Positions 7,849 to 16,504 of a DNA stretch of 64,000 bases are shown here, in pieces (position 1 is the first letter of the stretch; each line of letters begins with the position of its first letter). Source of the DNA: Haliscomenobacter sp033763495 (GTDB lineage Bacteria; Bacteroidota; Bacteroidia; Chitinophagales; Saprospiraceae); NCBI RefSeq assembly GCF_033763495.1, contig NZ_JANRKL010000187.1, forward strand, positions 1 to 64,000, given 5' to 3'. The position numbers were made by a program, and so were the translations under genes. The notes beneath the pieces were generated by a model. The model was not told where the DNA came from, did no database searches, and was given only the letters and a program-made list of their open reading frames with translations.

Positions 7849-9228
7849 CTATAAGGGTTTATAGTCCGATAATTCACCTTTACCCTTTTGTAGCGCATAG
7901 GTGAGAAATTCTTTCATGTTGAAAGATTCTGGAGTATTGATAGAATCCAGCGGCATTTTATGCCCATTTGCCTTGCTGATATTTTTTCCAATTTTCAGTT
8001 CAAGCCCGAAATTGAACCCTTGATTCAGCATTGCCGAATTGACATCTTCAGCAATAAGATAGATGGTATTATTGTGAATCTTGAATAAAACAGGGGATTT
8101 GAACCTTTGTATGGCGGGTGAATGAGCTTCTACTTTAACTACATATTTGGCTTCTCTGCCATTGCTATCTCTTCTTGAAGTAAGAAACTCATACTGCTCA
8201 GCTAAGCCTAACATTGCTCTGATAAATTGGTACTTATACCCCTTTGCAGGGTCATCCCAGTTCCGCTTGTTGGCATCATCCTCTACAGGGCCAATGTCCT
8301 GATTTGTATATTGCAATGGAACAGGCGAGTTTTCAAGTTCAAATTTTCCTGCATTAATCTGCTGTTTAATCTTCCGCTTTTCCCAACGCACTGGTATATT
8401 ACGGGTCACAGCGTAAGAAAACAGAAGTGATTTTGAGTACTTCCCGCGATTTTCTTTTGGGTTTTTCCCTGATTTGAGCAGTTTATAATCTGATTGTATG
8501 GTTTCCATTATTTTTTGAAGCCTCTGCATTGCGTCCGAGGAGAGATTCGTTAATTCAACTTTTGCTGCAAAAACAGGAAAGAGCTTTTTGATCATGGTGT
8601 CCATACTCTCCAGTGGCTTTGGATCAACTACTGAGAAGCAACCAAAGCCTTTATTTTGTCTGGTGCCAAAATTCTCATAAGCAAAAAAATAGGGGATCGA
8701 TTTTGAAATAATGGATAGAATATCTTTATCAAAAGAAAAAATGGTAAGCTTAATTTTGCCTGTCTCTAAAAGTCCGAGTTTAGGCAATGACTGATATGCT
8801 TCAAGGTTAAATCCATCAATCCCGTTAGTCAAATCAACTTTGGGGAATACTTTACTACTTTCATTCTCCTGCGCAAAAAAAGCAGTCCCATGTAGATAGT
8901 CTTTATCATGCTGCGCTAGCCTATTTTGCAGTTCCCCTTTCAAATAGGAAGCGAGATAATACTCATTGGGTTTTTCTGTTCCCTCTCTGTTTATACTCAG
9001 TTTATAGGAAGACTGCTTTTTTTCACTCGGCTCAAACAAGTCAAGTTTTGAGTATAAAAAATGATCTTCAGCACTGATAAACAATCGTTTAAAATTTTCT
9101 CGAATAAACCGATCCAATTTCGGCTTCACCTCCGTTGCTCGCAGCGTCGCTCCCGGCTGTGCGTGTTGAAAGTGAATGATCGGGGTGTGTTGTTTCAAAT
9201 GAATTTCCAGTTTGAATTTATTTTCCAT
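7849..9228 (-). CDS. cmr1: Type III-B RAMP protein Cmr1
   Basis: Cmr1 is a backbone subunit near the crRNA 3' end. The 459-residue protein opens with FKLEIHLKQHTPIIHFQH, then GATLRATEVKPKLDRFI, the conserved Cmr1 start seen in Bacteroidota. A glycine-rich motif NFGTRQNKGFGCFSV lies near residue 195. The C-terminal half (residues 230-459) is a second RAMP-like region. It is tightly spaced with cas10 (2 nt) and lies 13 nt after the small membrane gene, so all belong to one operon. Confidence 0.87.
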   Translation of the reverse strand: MENKFKLEIHLKQHTPIIHFQHAQPGATLRATEVKPKLDRFIRENFKRLFISAEDHFLYSKLDLFEPSEKKQSSYKLSINREGTEKPNEYYLASYLKGELQNRLAQHDKDYLHGTAFFAQENESSKVFPKVDLTNGIDGFNLEAYQSLPKLGLLETGKIKLTIFSFDKDILSIISKSIPYFFAYENFGTRQNKGFGCFSVVDPKPLESMDTMIKKLFPVFAAKVELTNLSSDAMQRLQKIMETIQSDYKLLKSGKNPKENRGKYSKSLLFSYAVTRNIPVRWEKRKIKQQINAGKFELENSPVPLQYTNQDIGPVEDDANKRNWDDPAKGYKYQFIRAMLGLAEQYEFLTSRRDSNGREAKYVVKVEAHSPAIQRFKSPVLFKIHNNTIYLIAEDVNSAMLNQGFNFGLELKIGKNISKANGHKMPLDSINTPESFNMKEFLTYALQKGKGELSDYKPL

Positions 9229-9241
9229 TTTCTTGATCTTT

Positions 9242-9745
9242 TTATTGGGTAATCGGGAAATGAGTCAATACCTTTTTACGTACATCATCAGGCACATAGT
9301 GGATCACTTTCTTTGTCAATTTTTGTTCTTTGTCATAGTGTTCTTCTTTAGTCTCTTTTAGTTCTTTCGCAAGACTCAGTAATTCTTCCTGAAGAGCTTT
9401 CCTTAAGGCTTCGTGTTTGTTGGCTACTTCTTTTGCTTCACTTTTTGTGATCAGTGCACCTTTTCTTTTCGTTTCTTCTTCTTCTAGCCATTTCTGTAGC
9501 CCTTCAGCCCGATCTGCCTCCGATTTCAGGTGCCACAAGTATGCTTTCCAAGCCTCCAGTGCTGCAAAAACAAAGAGGATAAATGCAAAAACCAATGCAA
9601 GTGTAAGTACGTCTTCCGATTCGATGACCTCAAACCTTTTAAGCAAGACCACGATTCCTACTGATGCCAATAATATGAAAAGTAGCCACCCAACATTAAA
9701 TCGCATGATCAAGTAAGGCCACTCTTTTTCAGTGTTTGTACTCAT
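9242..9745 (-). CDS. CRISPR-associated two-helix membrane protein with coiled coil
   Basis: I do not recognise the family. The 167 residues contain two hydrophobic helices (about 18-38 and 46-66) joined by a short acidic loop. A long charged region (about 70-140), rich in Glu, Lys and Leu, looks like a cytoplasmic coiled coil. It sits inside the Cmr operon: its start overlaps the corA stop by four bases (ATGA), and cmr1 follows after 13 nt. Tight coupling to corA suggests a partner, assembly factor or regulator of the CorA effector. That is inference from position only. Confidence 0.72.
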   Translation of the reverse strand: MSTNTEKEWPYLIMRFNVGWLLFILLASVGIVVLLKRFEVIESEDVLTLALVFAFILFVFAALEAWKAYLWHLKSEADRAEGLQKWLEEEETKRKGALITKSEAKEVANKHEALRKALQEELLSLAKELKETKEEHYDKEQKLTKKVIHYVPDDVRKKVLTHFPITQ

Positions 9746-11385
9746 TGTTCAAACTTATTTATAGGGTAAATAATCAAAGTATAGACCATCAAAATCGCCA
9801 GGATGATGAGCCAGATTATCCGCATTTTGCGGTTACCGCGCACGACAGCAAGCGCCAGGATGGCGGAAGTCAGACTGAGTAAAGAAAGACCTAACCAATG
9901 CTCGGCGATTTTAAAATTATTCACACCAAAATATGTACCAATAAACGAGGGCACCACAAACAGCGCCCCGATATAGGTCAGCACATCCAGCTTGTCGTTG
10001 CGCTGTTCTTCTTCCAGCATCGATACATAGCCGTGTAGTTCCTGAATTTCGTGTTCCAGGTCTTTGACCTGTTTTTCCAGGCGCATTTGACTTTGCAGGA
10101 TGTCGTATAGCTCGATGCCTTGCTCCTGGGCGGTTACTTCGCGGAAGTAAATTTTGTTGACAAAGCGGATGTACTGTTTGAAAAGGCTGCTGACACGGGC
10201 ACCGATGTTGGGGTCTTTTTTGGGGAGTTGGCTGATGGCGGTTATCTCTTGGGAGAAGCGGAGTAGACAGGCGCGCTGTACCAGGCCAAGCAGGGAAACT
10301 TTGTAGTACATGGTCTGGACATGGGAGCAGATGATTTTGGCGAACCCTTCGTAAGAGACTGACATCTCATCCGTCAAAGTCACAAAGGAATAGCGGCTGA
10401 TGCCATAAAAAGTGCCGTAATTGGCCCAACGGGCATTGGTGGCCTCTTCTAATAACCGATGGCGCATCGCCAAGTTGGGACAGGTAGCATCTCCACTATC
10501 TACAAAAAGGTAACGATACCACCAGGGATTCGTCTTAAAGTCTTGTTCAAAATCTTTACCTTTGATGTACTCGGTCAGCGCTTTGTTGCCATACCAGCAA
10601 ACCGTAAACATTCGGTCGTCGAGCACGGGAGCAAACTGCACTTCTTCCCGGAGTGGGATGGGTAACAACTGCTGAATCAATTCAGGCTCTCTTTCCGGGT
10701 TCTGGTTTACTACCCAACTTAAAAAGTCCTCAACAATCCAGGGTTTAGCATTGGCTTCCAATCGAATACTTTTGGCCATTTGATTCGCTTTCTGCGTTCC
10801 TTGTAGGCCAGCCAACCAGTTGTTGTCTTCGAAAAAAGCCTGCTGCCCGATCAAATCTTTTTGGGTCTGCAAAAAAGGAGGGTACACCCTACGTCCGAAG
10901 GCGTTGATGTTTAAAATGTCCTGCGGCGCGGATTGCTTTTGGTCTTTATTCAACAGGTGAAAAGCCAGCACCCCCACGCCCGTGTTGAAAAAACTGACCA
11001 CAATGTCATCAATATCCAGGCGGTAGGTTTTGCCATTGTTCAGTTCGATGACGTATTCGAAGGATTCGGCAGGAGCTTTGAAGTAGTAATGACGTTGAAG
11101 GGAATCGTCCTTTCCGGAGTCGTACAACACTGGGCGCACAAACTCATAAAAATAAACCAGCTCATTGAATTGCACCAAGGACTGTGGCTGGAGCCAGGAG
11201 GCTCGGCGTTCCCAACGACTCGAATCTAAGGCCATCAATTGTTCAATCCGCAGCAGATCGGTTTGATCCTCCAGCAATTGGCTCTTGGTTTTTTGGTAGG
11301 TCCACTCAAAAGGGAACAAAAAAGCGTGGGTGCTGTACAGGGGTTCCTGTGTGGCTATAGGTTTTTCGAATAAGGCGTTTTCCAT
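9742..11385 (-). CDS. corA: CorA-family membrane effector of type III-B CRISPR
   Basis: A 547-residue protein with a large soluble N-terminal region and a coiled-coil stalk (about 425-465, rich in Glu and Leu). The C-terminal membrane part has helices near 469-486, 497-514 and 523-540. GVNNF after the first helix stands where CorA channels have GMN. I chose the ATG at 11385 over an upstream TTG. CorA proteins beside Cmr genes are established type III-B effectors; in Bacteroides fragilis the ligand is SAM-AMP made by Cas10. The expected role is membrane disruption or growth arrest when phage RNA is detected. The altered GMN motif suggests it is not an ordinary magnesium channel. Confidence 0.85.
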   Translation of the reverse strand: MENALFEKPIATQEPLYSTHAFLFPFEWTYQKTKSQLLEDQTDLLRIEQLMALDSSRWERRASWLQPQSLVQFNELVYFYEFVRPVLYDSGKDDSLQRHYYFKAPAESFEYVIELNNGKTYRLDIDDIVVSFFNTGVGVLAFHLLNKDQKQSAPQDILNINAFGRRVYPPFLQTQKDLIGQQAFFEDNNWLAGLQGTQKANQMAKSIRLEANAKPWIVEDFLSWVVNQNPEREPELIQQLLPIPLREEVQFAPVLDDRMFTVCWYGNKALTEYIKGKDFEQDFKTNPWWYRYLFVDSGDATCPNLAMRHRLLEEATNARWANYGTFYGISRYSFVTLTDEMSVSYEGFAKIICSHVQTMYYKVSLLGLVQRACLLRFSQEITAISQLPKKDPNIGARVSSLFKQYIRFVNKIYFREVTAQEQGIELYDILQSQMRLEKQVKDLEHEIQELHGYVSMLEEEQRNDKLDVLTYIGALFVVPSFIGTYFGVNNFKIAEHWLGLSLLSLTSAILALAVVRGNRKMRIIWLIILAILMVYTLIIYPINKFEQ

Positions 11386-11504
11386 TGAGGTTACAGTCAA
11401 AATTTTCAGGATTAGGTAAAACGGTCCATCAATTTGTCATCATTCTGTATTTCGTGCAGTAAAATTCTATTAACCTGGATGCAAATGCGATCAAGAGTCG
11501 GGTT

Positions 11505-12059
11505 TTAGCCCCCCAACCCTTCGAAAATGACTTTCTCCAACCAGGCATCGTAAAGGGCATGGTGTTTAGCCAATTTGAGTTTGGGCACCTGAAGGTCTAC
11601 CTGGCCTAAGGTTTCTCGGGTGACATTGGGGTCTAAACCTTTGGTGAGCAAGAGGGTACTCAGGTCAAAGGGAATCCAAAAGACTTGTTCAGGGATAAAA
11701 AAGGCACCATTAAAAACGTGGCAAAACAACACCCAGTCCCAAGCCAGAACATCTGCCCAGATGTGGACGCTATTTTTTTCACCAAAACGAGCAAGCCAGC
11801 GACGCAAGGCTCGACTAACATCAACGATATCGCCTCGGCAGGCCATGTAAGGCTTGGTGTGCACGTATTGAGCGTTGGAAAGTTTAGGTCCAGTGAGCAG
11901 GGTAAGTACGTTTTCTTTTACCCAAGGATTGATGAATGTGGAATCGTAATCGGTTAATTCGGCGTAGAACCAGTCGCCATTTTCGGCAGCCAGGCCAATT
12001 GAGATGAGTTGGGCATCTCGAGTCAGTTCTGTAAATTCTGTATCCAGAAATATCCGCAT
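11505..12059 (-). CDS. DEDDh-type 3'-5' exonuclease next to corA
   Basis: A 184-residue protein of the DnaQ/RNase T-like exonuclease superfamily. Exo I is FLDTEF with D6 and E8. An aspartate in WADVLAWDW (D103 or D108) fits Exo II. Exo III is HHALYDAW with H167 and D171. It is the first gene of the Cmr operon, 119 nt upstream of corA and just beyond the old end of array 2. In related CorA systems the companion gene is a nuclease or lyase that degrades the signal (NrN, SAM-AMP lyase). By analogy this enzyme may be the off-switch, or it may trim crRNA 3' ends. Both roles are inference. Confidence 0.8.
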   Translation of the reverse strand: MRIFLDTEFTELTRDAQLISIGLAAENGDWFYAELTDYDSTFINPWVKENVLTLLTGPKLSNAQYVHTKPYMACRGDIVDVSRALRRWLARFGEKNSVHIWADVLAWDWVLFCHVFNGAFFIPEQVFWIPFDLSTLLLTKGLDPNVTRETLGQVDLQVPKLKLAKHHALYDAWLEKVIFEGLGG

Positions 12060-12205
12060 AAATGGGTTTAAGTGTTAAGGTTGAGCAATATATGTTTTTA
12101 TTGTTATTTCTGCAAATTTGGAATAGAGCTTTGATCTAATTTTTTCTACGGCACGACTGAATGCTAGGAATGATTGCGCAGGTGTGGGTATGGTACGTGC
12201 GTGAC

Positions 12206-14042
12206 TCGCTAGTGCCCAATGTTGGCACACGATATAGTGTGAGGGGTGAGTGTGATCGTGTGAGTGTGGGGGCGTCGCGCTCGAAACTTCCCTAAAGTGC
12301 CCAATGTTGGCACACATAACTCCTAAATGGCGAAGTACAACCAGCTATTGCGCATTGAAGAAGGTCGCAGTGCCCAATGTTGGCACACATAACTCCTACA
12401 AGCCACACGGAAGGCACCAAAACTTCCGTTTCCGGTCGCAGTGCCCAATGTCGGCACACATAACTCCTACATGTATACCCCAAAGAGTATGCCCTGGCGC
12501 CAAAGTGGTCGCAGTGCCCAATGTCGGCACACATAACTCCTACAGAACAAAAAAAGGGGCACTCCACGCTGTGGAACTGTCGCAGTGCCCAATGTCGGCA
12601 CACATAACTCCTACAATCTGGTTCTAATTATCGCAGGGTACGTAGTACTGTCGCAGTGCCCAATGTCGGCACACATAACTCCTACAGTAAATACAATCGC
12701 TTGCTCGAAATTGAACTGGTCGCAGTGCCCAATGTCGGCACACATAACTCCTACTCAGCAAAACTGGCCAAAATCTGGTCGTGGCGTTTTGTCGCAGTGC
12801 CCAATGTCGGCACACATAACTCCTACAGAGCCAACTCCCTGTCATCAACACATACATCCAAGGTCGCAGTGCCCAATGTCGGCACACATAACTCCTACCA
12901 AAACCACCGTCGAGGGTAACACCAAGGTGTGGATTGTCGCAGTGCCCAATGTCGGCACACATAACTCCTACAGCGCAACGAGCGCCGTGAGCGCCGCGAC
13001 CAACATGGTCGCAGTGCCCAATGTCGGCACACATAACTCCTACTTTTTGGCATTTACTGTCATATCCCTACTTTCGGTCGCAGTGCCCAATGTCGGCACA
13101 CATAACTCCTACCTGCTGGTACTCGGCATTATCAGCGTGATAATGGTGGGTCGCAGTGCCCAATGTCGGCACACATAACTCCTACCATTAACCGTCGCCT
13201 TGATGATATCGAGGACGAACTGTCGCAGTGCCCAATGTCGGCACACATAACTCCTACCAAAGTCCACTACTCCGGCAAAAAGCTTGGTGGTGTCGCAGTG
13301 CCCAATGTCGGCACACATAACTCCTACCCATGGTGGACGAAACCTGCTTGGCAAAAAATGGTCGCAGTGCCCAATGTCGGCACACATAACTCCTACAAAC
13401 CATCCAGTTGACCGTTCGACACCGCGTGCCTGTCGCAGTGCCCAATGTCGGCACACATAACTCCTACTTGGAATCGCAGTACCCGTAAGGATCATTGTGA
13501 TTGAAGAAATGTCGCAGTGCCCAATGTCGGCACACATAACTCCTACCGTCTCCGCAGGATATATGTGGGGCGGAATTGTGTCGCAGTGCCCAATGTCGGC
13601 ACACATAACTCCTACAAAAAGTCTACGCCCTCAACCTTAAAACCAAGAGGTCGCAGTGCCCAATGTCGGCACACATAACTCCTACTCTTGTAATCTACTA
13701 TCGTAAAAAAAAGAAAAACTAATGTCGCAGTGCCCAATGTCGGCACACATAACTCCTACATGTTGGTCGTCCGACTGACTGCGATACACAGAAGAAGTGT
13801 CGCAGTGCCCAATGTCGGCACACATAACTCCTACTTGATGGTAAGTCCTACGTATTTTTCTTCGGTCGCAGTGCCCAATGTCGGAACACATAACTCCTAC
13901 CACGACAAAAAAAGGCTCTGCGAAGCGTATAAAAAGTCGCAGTGCCCAATGTCGGCACACATAACTCCTACTGTGGCATGGTGAAGCGGTTATTCTCTGT
14001 GGACTGGTCGCAGTGCCCAATGTCGGCACACATAACTCCTAC
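12206..14042 (-). CRISPR. CRISPR array 2 (type III-B)
   Basis: Twenty-four 36-nt repeats run from 12364 to 14042 (plus-strand form starts GTCGCAGTGCCC and ends CATAACTCCTAC). Two decayed copies lie at the left (12206-12241 and 12291-12326). The repeat at 12364 shares the decayed copies' GTTGG variant, and the copy at 13865 has one base change. Decay at the left marks the leader-distal end, so transcription should run leftward from a leader right of 14042, next to cas2. The crRNA handle would be ACTGCGAC. Spacers are mostly 33-39 nt, with one of 30 nt and one of 43 nt (13468-13510). Most read openly as coding sequence on the plus strand. Confidence 0.97.
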
Positions 14043-14190
14043 CCGTCTTAACAAATAAAAAGCTCATTATCAGCTAAATGACTATCATTTAGCTGTAAAA
14101 ATCTCCGTGTTTCTTCCCACGCAGATTCAAAAATCGTTAAAAAACAATGCATTGGGAGTGTTTTTTCCAGATGTCAAAGAACGTAAATTT
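14043..14190 (-). promoter_or_regulatory. Leader of CRISPR array 2
   Basis: AT-rich DNA between cas2 and the newest repeat. It contains a perfect inverted repeat CAGCTAAATGA-CTA-TCATTTAGCTG (14071-14095). Its right arm includes the TTTAGCTGTA element found at the same distance from array 1. The shared AGATGTCAAAGAAC block lies at 14169-14182 and gives a minus-strand TTTG at 14175-14178. No convincing TAnnTTTG follows at 19-21 nt, so the promoter is weaker by eye than that of array 1. Confidence 0.65.
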
Positions 14191-14235
14191 GCACTAAAAT
14201 ACCAACAATAGTGAAGTTAAAACAAGTTCAGGGGT

Positions 14236-14538
14236 TTAAAAAATTAAAGTATGCGTTTCTCCGGTTATTTCTTCCCAGCGTTGAGGAATTGTGCCAAACA
14301 ATTCAATATGCTGCAAAGAATAATCGTGCAGAGGAACAAACATGATGCTATCATGAGGAACAAACTCCGCTGCCTGAGGAATTTTAGCCATTTCGGTCCT
14401 CAGTTTTGCTTCTTCAGCAGCATCTAAGGTACCCATAAAAACCGAGTATTGTACCCGATGCAACCCAGCAGCCAGTAGTTTTTTAGCCACTCGCATGCGT
14501 AGGCGGTCGCTTTCAATGTCATAACTTACCAGGATCAT
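14236..14538 (-). CDS. cas2: CRISPR adaptation protein Cas2
   Basis: A 100-residue Cas2 with the ferredoxin-like start MILVSYDIESDRLRMRVAK, including the D7 expected at the dimer interface. The YSVFMG segment near residue 31 and the C-terminal beta strand ending THTLIF also fit. It overlaps the end of cas1 by 20 nt, so the two are co-translated. Cas2 bridges two Cas1 dimers during spacer capture. It lies directly upstream of the array 2 leader. Confidence 0.95.
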   Translation of the reverse strand: MILVSYDIESDRLRMRVAKKLLAAGLHRVQYSVFMGTLDAAEEAKLRTEMAKIPQAAEFVPHDSIMFVPLHDYSLQHIELFGTIPQRWEEITGETHTLIF

Positions 14539-15514
14539 ATGCTGTATTTTGAATTAATTGAGCCAGTTCTGCGGCATAACGATAAATATGTCCTTTGCGC
14601 GAAAACTGTTTGCCGTCCAAGCGGCATTTTTCCTCCAACCAACTATTAAAAGTTGGGATGATGAATTTTTTTCCCGCTGCATTCAGTCTCCACCCTTGGT
14701 AAACCTGGTCAAAAAACTCCAGTTTGATCTGGTCTGCCAGAAATTGTTCTACCAATAGTTGGTCTACCCAAGGTCGGAAAGGTTCAATGAGGTCAAAAGC
14801 CAGCGTAGGGCGATCGTATTCATCGGAATGGAGAATACCCAAATGAGGATCAAGGCCAGCAGCAAAAATGGCTTGCTCAACGATGGTGTACATCATGCCA
14901 TACAAATAGTTGAGCATTGCATTGAAACCATCTTCAGCGGGTCGGCGGCTGCGTCCCTTGAATTTCCAGGGTTCAGGCATTCCTTCAGAAGCAGCACTCC
15001 AATAGAGTTTTGCCTGATTGCCTTCCCAGCCCATCAATTTGTTGCCCACAAAATCAGTAGATTGATCTTTCAGCAGGTCTAACTCTGGTATGCCATCCTG
15101 CAATTGAGTAATAATCCGCTGATAATTTTCCAGTAAACTGGGCCTTCGGTTGGCCAAATACTCCAGCACATCAATCTGATGAGCAGTTTTAAGCCGAAAC
15201 AACAGAATAACCCAATTGCCACCTTGCGGGCTATCTGAAAAATAGACCTGTTTGCGGCGCAAGGTCGCGATGCTTTCAAAGTAGGGGCTACGCAGGCAGC
15301 CCACCGCATCGCCGATTTCGTTGAAAAAATAGATGGAAAGATCATACTCTATGGCCAGTTCAATGGCTGAAGAACTGATCAAACAAGGCGCAGTAACAGC
15401 GATGCTTTCCAATTGTTGGGGGCTCACGATGCGGCGCTCCTCGCCCGCAGCCACCTCGAAGGCCCCATCGCGGGTTTTGAGCGCCAGGCCCGGAGTATTC
15501 AGTACCATTTGCAT
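14519..15514 (-). CDS. cas1: CRISPR integrase Cas1
   Basis: A 331-residue Cas1, the integrase that inserts spacers at the leader end. Metal-binding residues visible are E164 (MGWEGNQAKLYW), H229 (GILHSDEYDRP) and D241/E244 (AFDLIEPFRPW). It is of normal length and not fused to another domain. The truncated reverse transcriptase gene lies 210 nt upstream in the same orientation, and cas2 overlaps downstream. Two start codons two residues apart are possible (15514 or 15508). Confidence 0.96.
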   Translation of the reverse strand: MQMVLNTPGLALKTRDGAFEVAAGEERRIVSPQQLESIAVTAPCLISSSAIELAIEYDLSIYFFNEIGDAVGCLRSPYFESIATLRRKQVYFSDSPQGGNWVILLFRLKTAHQIDVLEYLANRRPSLLENYQRIITQLQDGIPELDLLKDQSTDFVGNKLMGWEGNQAKLYWSAASEGMPEPWKFKGRSRRPAEDGFNAMLNYLYGMMYTIVEQAIFAAGLDPHLGILHSDEYDRPTLAFDLIEPFRPWVDQLLVEQFLADQIKLEFFDQVYQGWRLNAAGKKFIIPTFNSWLEEKCRLDGKQFSRKGHIYRYAAELAQLIQNTAYDPGKL

Positions 15515-15587
15515 AAGTGGGCGTATTTAAGTGCTTATGTAATAGTGTTTGTCACCTCGCCTTCAGCGAAGCACGACAACATTTTTT

Positions 15588-15670
15588 TTAGCCACAAATG
15601 ACACAAATTTTCACAAATAGGGGCACGAACTTCGTTCGTGTCGGAAGCACAAACTCAAGTTTGTGGCTAA
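15588..15670. repeat. Inverted repeat between RT remnant and cas1
   Basis: TTAGCCACAAA (15588-15598) is the exact complement of TTTGTGGCTAA (15660-15670). Between them is a second hairpin CACGAAC-TTC-GTTCGTG (15624-15640). The gap has no open frame of note. It could be a small palindromic mobile repeat or a structured 5' leader of cas1. Confidence 0.6.
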
Positions 15671-15724
15671 ATCTCCAAAAAACACTCCATCGGCGGTGGG
15701 GGTGTTAAACTTTCACCTGCTTGT

Positions 15725-16504
15725 TCAAAACGTGATGTCATAACCCCATTCCAGCCAGGCAATCGGGCCATATTCGTCAAGTGGGTTGACCGCATCGGCA
15801 TATTTTCCACTGAGGCGTGCAACCTCGGGATGGTGATCACCTAGGACGTCGCGCGCAAAATTCAATTTCCCACTCACCCGTTGCTGCATGTTCAGCACCC
15901 AGTTTTCAGGCTGGGCCGTTCCGCGCAACTGCACCTGTGCCTCCATGACCTGGCGCAAGGTTTCGATCGTAGATTCAAGATTGGGAAAATAGTCCGGGGG
16001 GAGTTGTACTGTTTTGCCTCCCACCAAAATTCCGGTTACTTCCTTTTCGGGGTCATCGGGGCCAAAACGTTTGGTTTTGCTGGTATTGATTTTGAACCCA
16101 TGATTGTGCACCAAGTTGCTGATCAGCTGGAGGTGGGTGTCCGAAAACGCCTGATCAGCTGAAAAACTCATGTCATCGGCATAGCGTGTGTACCTCCAAT
16201 TGTTGGTAGCTGCGATGGCCAGGAGATCTTTATCGAGGGGAATCGTCGCAAAGTTGCTCAGTACCGGGCTGGTTGGAGCACCCATCGGCAGGCGGTCTTT
16301 GAAGCAGACCAGGTGCGCAAGCAGCTCGGCGGCCTCTTTATCCAGGCTGAACAAAGTACCTTGAAACAAGCGCTGGACCTCCTCGCGGCTAACGGTGTGG
16401 AAAAAATCCTCCATGTCCATGTTCAGGAGCCAGGGGCTGCCTAGGTGTCGGAGGGCATTGCTGAGCACGTGGCGAGGTGCAACATCCTCCACTGGCATTC
16501 CCAT
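15725..16504 (-). pseudogene. Reverse transcriptase, 5'-truncated, adjacent to cas1
   Basis: An RT palm domain on the minus strand. Motif A is NMDMEDFF, motif B LPMGAPTSPVLSNF, and motif C YTRYADDMSFS with the catalytic aspartates. An INTSKTKR / VTGILV segment follows, and the C-terminal part reads LNFARDVLGDHHPEVARLSGKY. The LPxGAPTSP and YTRYADD style resembles retron or Abi-type RTs more than group II intron RTs. Motifs upstream of motif A are missing. Homology stops at about 16493, where a truncated umuC begins on the other strand, so a deletion removed the 5' ends of both. An ATG at 16504 leaves about 259 residues. Its place before cas1-cas2 suggests a former RNA-copying role in spacer acquisition. 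Confidence 0.75.

Noticed and set aside
12292..14029. Open frames on both strands with repeated peptides such as PNVGTHNSY and MCADIGHCD
   Set aside because: They are translations of CRISPR array 2.
11..14042. Self-targeting spacers against genes in this window
   Set aside because: I compared the translated spacers with the proteins here by eye and found no match; a full search is still needed for the rest of the genome.
15515..15724. A retron-type msr/msd RNA for the RT
   Set aside because: Hairpins are present, but they lie downstream of the RT gene and show no recognisable msr-msd layout; the region upstream of the RT has been deleted.
16395..16493. GTG-started N-terminal extension of the umuC fragment
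   Set aside because: It is antisense to the RT palm and does not resemble UmuC; homology begins only at GIPISVG.
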